From Undaria pinnatifida (lineage: Eukaryota; Sar; Phaeophyceae; Laminariales; Alariaceae), in contig JABAKD010000022.1 in NCBI GenBank assembly GCA_012845835.1, positions 11,178,718 through 11,242,717 on the forward strand: a DNA stretch of 64,000 nt, given 5' to 3'. Below are positions 12,401 through 25,700 of this stretch, piece after piece. The first letter of the stretch is position 1; each line of letters opens with the position of its first letter. The position numbers and the translations under genes were made by a program. The notes under the pieces were generated by a model. The model searched no databases. It was given only the letters and a program-made list of their open reading frames with translations, and was not told where the DNA came from.

Positions 12401-15400
12401 TGGAGTCGTTCTTGAGGGTGTCGAAGTACATCAAAGCCGTGGTAGTCTTGGCGGTGCCGCTTCCTCCGACCATCAGCACGGGATGCCTTTGTTTCTTGAA
12501 ACGTGGTGCACGACGACACGCGGACAGCAAAACAAAACGATAAGCTACTTACGTAAATGCGATTTAGGAAGAGCTAAAGGCAGTAGTCTCGATGACACTC
12601 CGGTTGTTTGCAAGTTGCCACAAATTAATGTTGAGAGGCGGGAAACATCGAGCACAGGATGTCGCCGGTTTCTCACTGTGAGGTATCATATGTGGCATGA
12701 GGAGGACAGGGAGCAGCGGTAAGACGAGACGCAACGGAAGCACAACACGATGACCTCTATAGGGCGGATAAAATACGGCGACCGTGAGTTTTCGGAGCAT
12801 AACTATTGCGCGACAGGGATGCAGATCTGCTGTGAAGGCAACAAAAACATGTTATAATGGTATGACCCTGTACTGCGCGCACAGTTACCTTTAACCACTC
12901 CAAACATTATCCCACACTACTAGTAGTTGTAGTTCCAAGCGGCTTGTCTCGAAACACGTAAGTGCAGCCCAAAGCAATTATTAAAGTTGTTGTGTCCCCG
13001 ACGTCGTACGAAGGAGAGTAGTGTCAAATCAACACCTTTTAACGTGAATTTTATGTGAAATCACTCTGAAAAATTTCCACCACCTGATGAAGGTGGGTGG
13101 TGTATTGAAAACAGCGAAGGCGCGTGTTGAATCAACAGTGGTACCCCGACCAAAGAGGTTCTACGAAGAAGTCCACTTCTTTCTGCAACAACATATCACA
13201 TGGACAGATGTAATAATCTCTAGATGATACAAAATCGTGATATATTCTGTGCGCGAGTACGTCGACATAGATACTGCTCTCGACACATCACATCGACACG
13301 GTAGGGGGACCGCTCATGGCGTCTCCTTTCTCACGGCCTCAGGGCCACCCGCTGGCGTGTCCAGCTACTACGACCTTTTCGGTGGTCCGGGCGATGCACC
13401 ACCATGGAAGTTATTGTTTTCCCTCAGATAGCCAGCGAAAATCAAACATCGAGTCTCCTTTTGGGGTAAGGTATACTGAGCCGCGCACTCGGCTGACCTA
13501 TAATAAACTCCGGAGTGAAAAGTCAGGCTGACCCCCCCCCCCCCCCCCCCCCCCCCTACTGTACGCACGCGCCACGGTCGAGGTGCGCTATTCTTTTCTG
13601 GGGCACAACAATTACTGTGTGTGTTTTTTTAGTAAAACGAAAGCAAGTGCAACATGATAAACTGATTGAAGGCCTTGGTACAAAACACAGATAATCTTGC
13701 GAGAGAAAACAACGAAATTCCGATGATTTTGGCTTAAGGAGCCCCCCGTCATCCAGAGAACGTTTTTAGGAAGAAAAATAATACTTCTGTCGTTGCACAC
13801 GCGTCTGGTAGCCTTTTGGCCAGATGTAGGATCTGGATGATCTATGTGATGATCTGTCCAATCTGTGAGAACGTGCAAAAGTCCTACCTGGAGGTGGTGT
13901 ATGACAGCGAGGGCGCGTGTCGAATCAACGGTGGGCACCAAAAGGCTCTGAAAGTCCACTTCCGCCGGAACCTTGGGGTACTCCCAAGCCGGGACGACCC
14001 AGGCCTCCCAAGCCATGGTGTCCAGGTTTACCGAAAAGTCGAAGATAGTTGACGCTCCGCCGACAGCGGAGTTTGCACCTGGCGGTTTTGTTTATAGCAT
14101 GAACACACGCGCATCGGTGTGTGTTTACCTACAATTTCGTTTGTTTGTTTTCACTCTGTCTTGTCGCGCTCTTAATCTTATCCAGCTTCTGAGCAAACCT
14201 TGGTCAAAGGTGTCGTCAACATTCTCACTCCTGGGCGTGTTCCCTCCAATTTTTTCGTGCAGAGGGTTCAGCATTCTCGATGCTAGTCGATTTTCGCCGA
14301 ATTTTTGTTAACTGAGGTAAAACCGGATAAATGTCTACGCAGCGCTCGTTTCATTCTCCTGCTTTCTTGACACGTGCGCTAGATGGGCACGCTCTTATTG
14401 TCGCCCCCAACAGTTAGCAAGCAATGGTACATATAGAGAGAACGAAGCCTTAAGGGGTGATGATGTTGAAATAAAGCATGCTTTGGCGTTCAAGACATGA
14501 ACTAAAAACAAATCATGTTGGGCCTGATTCTTCGAAAAAAAAAACGCGTAAACTAGTGGTTTTCTTTGACGGACATTTCATGACTGCTCGACACGAGGAA
14601 GGATGCTATGAAAAGAGCATCTTCTAATTTTTTCTTGTTTGCCAAGGGGTATCGAACGACGACATCGGGGTACTGTATTTCAGGAGATACGACCGGGAGC
14701 TGATTTCAAAACCGCGGTTTTGTCAACGAAAAGTTGGTGGGGCTACGGTAGAACGATTCTTAAAGGGAAACGATATCAATATACGCGCTCGAGGCGACAA
14801 CCGCACTCAGGCCATACAGAACACTCAAAACATAGGCTTGCACCTCGACCTCCACATAGGACCGCAGACAAACAAAGCGCAAATTTCCTCTCCAACTTCC
14901 ATGCTCCATTTTTAACCGCCGCATGTCGCTCCCTGTGGTGTATATTCATAATATCGTCATCCAATCAGATGGATTCAACGTGTGGAACAGCAGAGGTTGG
15001 AACCACACTTTTGATAATGAGATTATACTTGAAAACCGTATCGAGTGCAGCCACTTGTATCGCAGCCCCTGCAAACCCTCGGTAATACACGAGGAACGAG
15101 CCAAGCACTTAAGAGATTGTAAACTAAGGCGCAGGCGTGGTTGTCGCCTGCTGCTGCTCTGGCGCGCAAGATGAGAGCCGCCGGCGCATGAGGCATCATC
15201 CAGTCCAACAAATAATTTAAGTGATCCGTAACAGAGAGAAAGAATACTACAGCAGTATCAGTAGTCAAGACAACGAAAAAACGAAGTGATTGCAACCTCA
15301 CACCTATGTCAGGGTATTAGTCCGCCGGGCCACTGTCGCAAAAGGTTAATCCGTTACCCACCCGACATACCCTCGACGCGTCCTACGACAGAGGTGTCAC

Positions 15401-18400
15401 TTTGTGGTGGCTTTTTTTTGTTTCTGGATGACGGGGCTTCTTGACCCAAAATTGTCCGATCGTCGTTCATTCTTGTATCGCAATATATATATATATATTG
15501 TATACCCTTTAGAGGGCCATAGGTTTGTTTTATGGGGTTGGCATTTCATTTTTTTTCAAAACAAGCTTTTTGGTGAGGCATAGAGCTCCTCAGTAGGTTT
15601 AGAGCCTCGGAAGGAAAATATGGCATCTCTGCCGCAGCATAGGTTCCCCATGGGATGAGCTTCAGAGCCGATTTCGTCCAAAACCAGAAGGGATATTACA
15701 AACAACAAAAAAAATCGGATTGGTTGGGAGACCACGGTTGAGATTATTCTCTAGACACGACGTGCCTCGGTCGGCGTTTGCTCTCTGTTGTACCGGGCGT
15801 CGATAAAACCGCCATTGAAATTCGTCGTAGGGGGTGTGTTGTTCGCTGTTGCATACGGTACCCGCCCAACGTAAACCGTATACTGTTATTGGTGGGTGCG
15901 GTGAGATTCGAACTCGCAATTAAAAAAAGCACTTGTCTTGCCGACGACGTCATTTGTTAACGTATTGAAGGCTGTCGGTCCGTTTGACTACTGGTAAAAA
16001 TATTATCCAATTAACTGCCCAGACTAAGTCTTATTCCACCACCCAAACGAACTATTAAAGCACCTTGCTGAAAAAAGTTTAATCCAGTTGCCCACCACAC
16101 CTAAGACGTATAAAACCCACCTTCTGAGTCGCCGGCGAGGCCGATGCCCTCTGCCGTCACCGACCCCTGCCTCCGCCCAAGCTCGGGCATGTTGTCCGGA
16201 CATAGCTGTCGGAGATAGTTGTCAAACCTGCCGTGCGCGTTAACTTGTCATGCTTTAGAATAGTTGGTATGTTTCGCAATATCATAACCATGAAGAACGC
16301 GTGGGAAACATATTATGTAGGTATTAGTGTCGAGGGTGGTATTATTTTAGTAATCCATACCCAATTAAATACCAGGAAGCAATTAATTTCAACCTTGGAG
16401 CGAGATGACGCGAGGTGTCCGTGCCACGTCCGTCGCATCCTACGTTAATGATAATGAATACTGCAAATAGTGTTGTATTAGCAGGTGGAAAATCTTAATG
16501 GATGGTGCTTGCTTTACGGGAAGCGAAATCATAACGCTACGAGACAAAGCCTTCAAATTCAAGCAGCTCACACTGTTTCAAGACATTTTTTTCTTTATGG
16601 TAGACGGAGATAATAGAATGGTCTAAATGGTTGTAAACTAGTGTCTAATGGGTTGTAAACTAATGACATGGCTAGATAAAAGCAATTGTGTTGGGATATG
16701 ATCGGCGAACATGTTCCGCAGAATGGGCACACGTGAGGAGGGTTCCCTCGACAAGAAGCAAACTACTACGCAGCAAATATCCAAGAATCGGGACGGAGTG
16801 CATGGCAGTGCGTTAGTAATGTTCTGTGAATATGATTGATTGTTAAATAGAGACTAGCGGGGGCTTATACTCTATTTCATGCATGGCAGCGATCTTAATC
16901 TGCCCACTACTGAAAAAAACAGACTACACTAATTCCAAGTAAGTACCCCAATTGTTTTTGTGCGGGTCTAAGGATCTCGCATCCCTGCGTTGCCACGACG
17001 GAGCAAGTCGGGTTTTCACCGACCAGGCAGACAGAGTGGGGCGGGGGGGGCTAAAATGGATTGCACCTCGAGCGATCGCCTGGTTCCAGCAGCCCACCAA
17101 CCGCCCAAGAAATGCTGAAGAGAAATATGCGCTCCAATTCCTCGTTGGCGTCGTCAGGGCTTTGGCTGAGATCTGCCGTATCGAGCATCCCGGAAATGAG
17201 CCGCATCGCAGCCTTGTAAAAGGGCAAACGTTTGTGGAAGCATAAGGGTTGTTGAGGCATTGGGATCAAACAGGTAAGTTCAATGGTTCGGCATTGGGAA
17301 ATAACAAAATACGTCAGCAAGTGCGGATTGATCGAAGTTGACGGAGAGGAGAGGGGCACGATTGGTGAACGAGGAAAGAAGACGCGGGCAACAATATCAT
17401 CGTGGTTCTTCGCGGTCTCGTGATATCAAATATTTTTTGGAAGCACAAGAGTGTCGGGGGCGTTCGGCATTGGGAAAAACGCACGATAAGAAGCGCTGTC
17501 AAGAGTTGGGCATCGAAAACGAACATATGAGTACTGGGGGCGTTGGGCATCGGAAACAAACGCACGATACAAAGCGCGGTCAATAGTTGGGCGTTGATAC
17601 CGAACAGATGACAACGGATGCGGTTTTGGTCCAAGTTAACACAGGGGCGACGCGTTCGGCGAACGGGCGAAGAGAGGGCAGAAAACAACACGTGGATTTT
17701 ACATCGATGCTAAGTCGGAAGTAGGTCCAGGAGAGAAGCAAATGTTTTTTTTTTCGGAAGGGTTCCCTTTGTTTTCTTCTGTTTTCTGAGAATGTTTTAG
17801 GGGCGCTCGACGTTGTCGGGCTCATGCAGCACGTTTGTAGTCATTCTACGGCAGCCCCCCATAGAGCTCCTCAAGCAACCACCCCCAGAGAGAAAATGGT
17901 CGTGGAACGTGGCCAAGGTACGGGGGTACAGTACCTTTTTCACGAGCGGCTCCGTACCTCGCTGACAAAAATACTTGACGCGGCGACTTGCTTGGCGCAC
18001 CTTAGCTAACCATTCCATTGCGGATTCATATCGCAAAAAAGGAACAGGGGGGTCGATCGCGCGAGTGACCCCAAGACACTGCACAAAAAAGACCCCAAAA
18101 ATGACCCCAAAAGTGTCGAAGGCACTCACTGGAAAAAAGGTTGGCTTTGGTAGGAAGATCAATCCAATGAAAGTGGGAAAGAGTTTCCTCGACTTTCTCG
18201 TACTCGGTATCGAGAGGAGAGCCCCGGAGGTTAGTGCTAGCCTGCGATATTCATCGAACCTGAACGTTCATATTTTTGTTATCACGTGCCCAAGTGACAA
18301 CATTGCATTTCTGCAAAACACCCGGCCCCCGATTGACACCTTCACAAACTTATGATACCAACGCCCCCAACACTATTTAAGTCATGCTGATTCAAGACAT

Positions 18401-21400
18401 TCGAAAATTTCCATCTTGTGAGGGAGGTGATTTCATCCGTTCATACTAATTCGAGGTATTCATTGCTTTCGGACGTCGAAGCAGACGATACAGGCAAGTG
18501 GGCAGTGATATACAACCAGCATTTCATTCCACCACACGGTGCTGAATGCGTTCAGATACCAAGGGGGGCTGCTATTTGAGGAAGCATGATTTACTTATAA
18601 GAAACGTCTTATCACGAGAGGTCAAAATGTCTTCACACAGGCATATTAAAAACCCAAACAACGCTCATTCAGATCTAAGAAATAAACACCCATTCTGATT
18701 TAAGACATTGTACCCATTCCGATTGAAGAGAAGCACCGGCTTAAGATGAGGTTTACGGGGCGTGATATATGCCTCTCTTTTTCATGTTCTAACCTCTAAA
18801 ATGAGCCTATTCTAATTCTAGATGGTTCGTCTCGATAACCGGAGTGCAGCGCTAAAAGGGTTGAATCGTAGCCTTCCTCGCCGCGTGCGACGTTAGCCCC
18901 AATCTTCAACGATTCATAACCAAGTCCGCGCGATCGGATTGTCACGTTGCCATGTCGTCTTCCTCACCTCCACTTGCCCCACTCGAGAGCACTTGATGAC
19001 CGGATGGCAGGTTCTCGTGACAAAAGCGAATAAATGCCCCGGTTCTTTCGGTCCTAAGCATTCGCCCACGTATTTCCTGGGAACAACACAACGCCGTTCG
19101 GTAGGACGCGATAATGACTCACCTGCGCTTCATCTCAATCCAACGCTAGACGCCTGCATACTCAGACTGGACCTACTGTTTGCAGTAGAGAGTACCGACT
19201 AGCCCACCAAGTGTTTACTACAGCAACTTCGGGATCCAAACAGATCGGCCGGAGATTGGAACAAGGTTGGGTCTAGCAACTTGAAGCTCGTTTGTGTCAG
19301 ACAATAGATACGACGCTCCTGGTCATCTCGCTTGCAAACCCCGGCCAACCTGGGTACGTTCGGAGGTAGTTATACGGTCAGACTGATGCACAACTTCTCA
19401 AAACAAGCTGCACGACAATTTCCAACTTAAAAATAGATGGCATATTTTCTCAAGAGTTGGCGGCGGCAACACTCCTGTGCTGCTGGGTAAAACAACATAT
19501 TTTGATGGACACGAGGTACGATAGAGATATACCACTTTTTGGCTGTTTTTTTTTGTTCTGAATGACGGGACTCCTCAACCCAAAATCGTCGAATTTTCAG
19601 TATTTTTCGAAATACAACGTATTTTTTTTCGCATATCTAGGCCGTTGGAGAGTGTTCATCGGGTTTGCAAAGTTTCCCCCCACCGAAAATCAGTTTTCTG
19701 GAGGTGGGGTATTGAGCTCCTCAGGTTATGAGCCACAGAAAAAAACAAGGTGCACCGTTAGCATGTGCGTCGTGTGTCGAACCTGAAAAATCCTAGCAGC
19801 AATTCGCCCCTTCCCGACGGAAGCTTCTTGAGGCGGCTCTCGATCACGGGCTGCCAGTCCAGATCGCTGTCTGAGACGTAGATGATGCCGGCTCTTGAAA
19901 CGGTCGCGGGAGACGCATTTCGGAGATCCTCGACCTGGAAGGTTGGCAAAATCGCAGGGAACATCAAACGTACAGAAGTGAGGAAGATTTATCTGGTGAG
20001 ACCGGCCTTTTGCTCGTTTTCGGAAAAGTTCGGGGATTACTTGGCGACTGAGGGTCTGCTCTCCCTGCTCCTCGGTGTGTTCAGTTTTTAGGTTTATTGC
20101 TCTTGGTGTGTGGAGTGTGTTAAATATTACTCTGGTAGGATGCCTAGGGGACACCCCTGTTTGTTTTCGTCGTTGTCGAGTGCATATACTTGGGTACCCT
20201 CAGAGTGTACACCCTACTAATCAGACCCTTGCATAAACTACTGTTATAAACCATCCCTTCAGAGAAAATAGTAATGACAACTCATTCTGGGGTACCTGGT
20301 TGCCACCCCTGTTTGTATTAGTCGTACTATCGAGTACATTTAACCGAGTACCTTCAGAGTATAGTCTATAGTCTAACCTACCTATTACACCCTTGCAGAC
20401 ACTGATGTTACAACCCACCCATTCAGAAACAAATGACAACGATAAACTTGCGTAGACAATGCACAAAAATTCTTGCTGTGACCAGGCGGTATACACTCGA
20501 TGGTGCGCTAGTATAAAGCCAATCTACTGTCGGAACTCTCTAACATAGTCAAACCGTTGTCATTGCTGTATCCTTGTACAAAAACAGCAATAACAATCAA
20601 CATAAATACATCGCTCAAACGGAGACTGGTAGTTAAAACGGTGACAAGCGTTTTGAATTCGGCCTAATCAGACCGCACGCAGTTATGCACTCTTCAACGG
20701 AATGGAGGCGAACACATGCCAATTATTACAAGCAAATGCGAGTCTCCTCTTTTGACGGTACCGAAACATGCGGACCAATTTCGAGATGGCATAGTCGGTT
20801 GCTTTGTCCCCCGATCGACATTCATCCACCGTATGCGGTGCTCTAACATGCCAACTAAAGCACACGAGTTGACGACAGTAAAAAGTATCTTGCTGCGCGA
20901 GTTCCTTCTCAACCAACAAACTATGTATTTCTGCGTTTGTTCCAAGCTACAGCTATCCTATGTCCAGTACCCCATACCTCAAAAATGAGCTTCACGTTGT
21001 CCGTCATTGGTATACGATCGCCGTTGGCCAAGGTAAGGATCTTGTTGTCGTCCAGCACAGTGTTGAGGTTCTCGATCCAGATAGCGTCGACAGGGCCATC
21101 GCAGAGGATCCACTGTCATAACGGTCATGGATACCAAACGGTGGGTGAGATCCACTGTTTCAACTGTCACGGGCATAGACAGTTGGTAAGTATCTGCTTT
21201 TGAAAATACAAGCAGTTGGTAAGGTTCACGGTTAAGGCTGCTACGGATACTAACAGCTGGTGAGATCCACTGTTGTACCGGCCACGGATACGAATGGTTG
21301 GTAATACCCATCGTTTCAACCGTCAAACATGTTAACGGCTGGTGAAATCCGCTGTTGCAGCTGTCACGGATACAACAAGTGGTTTGTGAGATCCGCTGGT

Positions 21401-22623
21401 TCAACCATCACGGATATAGTCTAGACAGTTGGTAAGATCCATAAATGCAATCGTCAAATGTGCAAGCAGTTGGCGAGATCGACTGCTACAGCAGTAACGG
21501 ACACGAAAAGTTGGTGAAATCCACACGCAAACGCCTTGGGTACAAACGGTTGATGAGATCCGTTGTTGTTGTAACGGTCGTGGATATGAACAGTTCGTAG
21601 GATCTACTGTTGCAACCATGAAAGATACCAGCGGTTGATTATATTTTGCCGTTGTAACCGCCATGGATACAGGCAGCCGGTGATTTTCACTGTTACGACT
21701 ATATTACGGACGCAAACGGTTGGTGGAATCCACTGCGGCAACAATCATGGATACAAAAAGGTATATACGGTTGCAACCGTCATGAATAAAAACACTAAAT
21801 GAGATCCACTTTTGTAGCCGTCATGCGTACAAACAGCTAGTGAGATTAGCCGTCGTAAACGTCATGGAAAAAAACGGAATGAAATATCCATTATTGAAAC
21901 CGTCACGGGTAAAAATAGTTGGTAAATATCCACTATTGCAACAGGTACGGATGGAAACTGTTCGCAAAATCCACTGCTCGTTGCAACCATCACGGCTACA
22001 AACAGTTGGTAAGGCCCACTGTTGCCACTGTCGCGGATACAAAGTGCTGGTGAGATTCATTGTTGTTGTAATCGTCATGGACGCTAACAATTGGTAAGAC
22101 CCACTATTATTGCAGCCGTTATGGATACAAAACAGTTGTTGATATCCATGGTTGCAACCGTCACGGGTACAAAGAGTTGGTAAGATCCACTGTTGCCATC
22201 GTCTCGGATACAAACGGTTGGTGAGATCCACTGTTGTAACCGTCATGGATACACGCAGTTGGTAATATCCATTATTGCAGCTGGTATGGATACAAGCTAC
22301 GCGTAAGATCCCCTGTTGTTGCAACCGCCACGGACACAACCAGTTGGTAAGATCCGCTGTTGCAACCGTCGCGTATATACACGGTTGGTAAGATCAACCG
22401 TTGTAGCCGTCATTGATGCTAGCAGTTGGTAAGATCCGATATTGCAGCCGTCCTGGATACAAAGCAATTATTGAGATCCATTGTTGCAAACGTCGCGGAT
22501 ACAAAACAGTTGGTGAGATCCACTATTGTTGCAACCGTCCCGAATACACAACCACTAGTGAGTTGTGCATGGCTTACCTGTTGTTGTTGTTGTTGTTGCT
22601 GTTGTTGCTGTTGTTGTTGTTGC

Positions 22624-22704
<81 letters not shown>

Positions 22705-25700
22705 GTGTTGTTGTTGTTGTGTGTTGTTGTTGTGTGTTGTTGTTGTTGTTGTTGTTGTTGTTGAGTTGGTTGCACATGCCCTTCATGGACGTTTAGATGA
22801 TGCTACAAACCGTTTTTGAGTTGTGCATACTTACCTATTGCTTTGTAGGTTGCTAAACCTGCTTCATGGACCTTCGGTGGTGTAATTCCGCGAGTAACTG
22901 TCGAGTAGCTGTGGAGTGACTGTCACGTTAGCGAATAAGTGGCCTTGGTAATGTTCACCATTGGGCGGAGTGTTCAGATGGATAACAATCGGTACACGAA
23001 ATAAATTGCGACGGGCGAGATAACGTTTTACCCACATCTCCATTATTAGAATCTAAAACCAAAAGTATCATGCATCAAAAACCCTACGAGGTACTTCGTT
23101 GCTGAGCCATGCAGCAGTAGTAGTACTTGAACCGATTAGCTTATATGCTCGAAAAAGCGCAAGAAAGAGAGGAACACTCCGTACGGCGTGTGCACAGCAA
23201 CCTCAATTCCCAGCACATCTGCGAAGAGCAAAAGTTGGTCGGAGACAAAACGTGCTGGGTGTTACTAATGACGGCTGGGTCGTTCACTGCGTCACGCTCC
23301 ATGAATTTTTATCAGGCAGGCGCGAAACCACAATCGCTGACCCTATGAGTGTCTTCAGAAATCTTCCTTTCAACATTCGCTCACGCCGGGTAGTTTTAGC
23401 GATGGGCCGGTGCTACTGCAGGAGACACACGCTACGGCAGAGGAGGTGCAACCATTGTTTTTCTGAGGCTGCTCACTCGAAGAGTTTCATGCCTAACCCC
23501 CCCAAAACAAACACCTTTGGGGTAAACTGAAAGGGAAGCCCGGTGAACAAACCCCAGTAGCCCAGATACACAAAACAAAAGTCGGACTGCAAAACAAGAA
23601 TGACGTTCCGTCGATCTCGGGTTAAGGAGCCCCGTTATTCAGAAACTATATTAAAAGAAAGTGCTGCTATCTCTGTCGTAGCACGCTTCAGCAACCCCAA
23701 GTAGATACGGAATACTTACAGACCCTGCGAAACGAGGCATTCGCGCCACATCTCAAGCCCCCCTCTGGAACTTCAGATGGAAAAAAAAGACGACCAAACA
23801 ATGATTCCGGCATCGTCCCCTGCTTTCGGTTGGGGCGTGATAGGCGACATTTGTCCGGTCTTCAATGCGAGAAAGTCGTACGATTTTTTTTCGCGGGTGC
23901 TAGTCTTAAACTGGTTAACCCTTTTCCAACTCCATTTGAATCATCCTAGTCTTAAGTGCAAAAGTGTTTCGTTCCTCAACATGGGAGGTGGCATAAGCTG
24001 GACGCAAAGCGTACCTGCATATCCTTCCTGGTGCGATCGTTGAACTTGCTCCACATGGCCGCGAAGACACCGTCTACCCACTCTCCGGAAGCCTTATTCG
24101 TCTCGCCGAACATCTCTTCGGCGCGTATGGCCTTCGGGTTCATGCGGATACTCTTGTGCTGTATGCCGGTGGTCTTTGTCAGAGCGCTCTGGGCGACATT
24201 GAAACGGCGGTGAGGGTGGGAGTGAGGGTTGGAACGATTCGGGTTTTCACGTATGAGTGTTCATCGCCGTAATCTAGCCCGTGGTCACAGGACAAGCGCC
24301 AACAACTCTGAAGTCGAAGAGAACCTATCAACAAAAAAACTCACGAAAAACAAGATTGGTACGCATGACTGAAGCAAACAATCGTGCACCTCAGACAAGA
24401 AGTAACACTGTGCAAGGGTGGGAGCGAGGGATGAGACTGAAGCTACGCGACGCTTTTGTCTTCAGCTGGGTTTGATCTACTTGGGGTGGGCCTGTGCGTA
24501 CGTAATATGGGAACATTTTTTGTTGTATATTCCTCCAGTCTTGTTGCCCCTGTACGCGTGCTACGATATAGGTAGCACTTTTATTAATTTTGTTTTTCTG
24601 AACGACGGGAGCTTCTTAACCCATAATCTTCGCAACGTCGTTATTTTTTTCGCAATATGATATACCTAGGCCATGGGTCTGTTCATTGTTCATCGTGTTT
24701 CCCTTTCAGTTTATTCAAAAAACGGTTTTTGGATGAGGTGTAGAGCTCCTCAGTTTTTAGGTGAGGCGTAGAGCTCCTCATGATGTTAGGAACCTCGGAA
24801 AAATTAGGTGAACCTCTACCGTAGCGTGTGCCCCCGAACCATTCATCTAACAACGTGGACGAACATTACAGTAAGGGTACACTTAAAACGATAGATTTAC
24901 ATGTACGCCACATGCTACGGTAAATCGAGGTGCACTGGTCATTATTTGGTTTCTTGAGCACCTTCCTCGCTGGAGGAGCTCTGTATCTCACAGAACAAAA
25001 AATGATTTCGAGCAAACTGAAACTGAGCTCCGATGGAAAGACCCGTGGCCCAGCCATTAAAAGAAAAATCGTTTTACAAAAACAAGCATGATATCCTAAT
25101 GATTATGGGTTGAAAAGCCTCGTCATTCGGAGTATATGTTTTGGCCAAAACGTTGCCACCTCTATCGTAGCACGAGTCGTGGACAAAGGAACGGTTTCCG
25201 CAAGTGCAGTCATCGGCAAGTCGAGGTTTATTGTAGAGAGAATTAGGCGTGTTTATATCAGAGTCCGGGGTTTGGAAGTTTGGGGTAGGATAGATGCAAA
25301 GAAAAGTGCCCTTCCTCTCTTTCTGTTGTGAGCAGACGACACGAGTGGGTTAGCAAGACCGTGCCGAGCACAACCGAATTGGGCTTCTTGCCGAGAACGT
25401 CAGGTGATTGAGGTAGTCGTTGGGTTGGCCAACCCAGCTAGAGGCCTGTGCCTCCTCCTTTCACCCACCTGCTCGCCTGCCCACCCGCCGCACCGCGGTC
25501 CCCCACTTTTTCCCCCTCGATGAGTATTATTTCCCCTTGAGTAGCTCTATACTTTATCATTTAACTATCTTTGAAAAAAAAATCAAGTGCAACCTGAAGA
25601 ACATTCCCATGGTCATGGTATCTAACGAATGATGTCGAAAACCCACACCAAAGGTGATTTAACGATATTGAGTAGTTTCTCAGTTAACGATCCCCGTCAG

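Noticed and set aside
13237-13531. Plus-strand frames near 13.3 kb as a gene
   Set aside because: Short, overlapping frames without a recognised domain, inside the intron between exons 28 and 29.
22413-22819. Long open frames of poly-Leu, poly-Cys, poly-Val, poly-Gln or poly-Asn
   Set aside because: They are translations of the (TTG)n tract in different frames and have no coding context.
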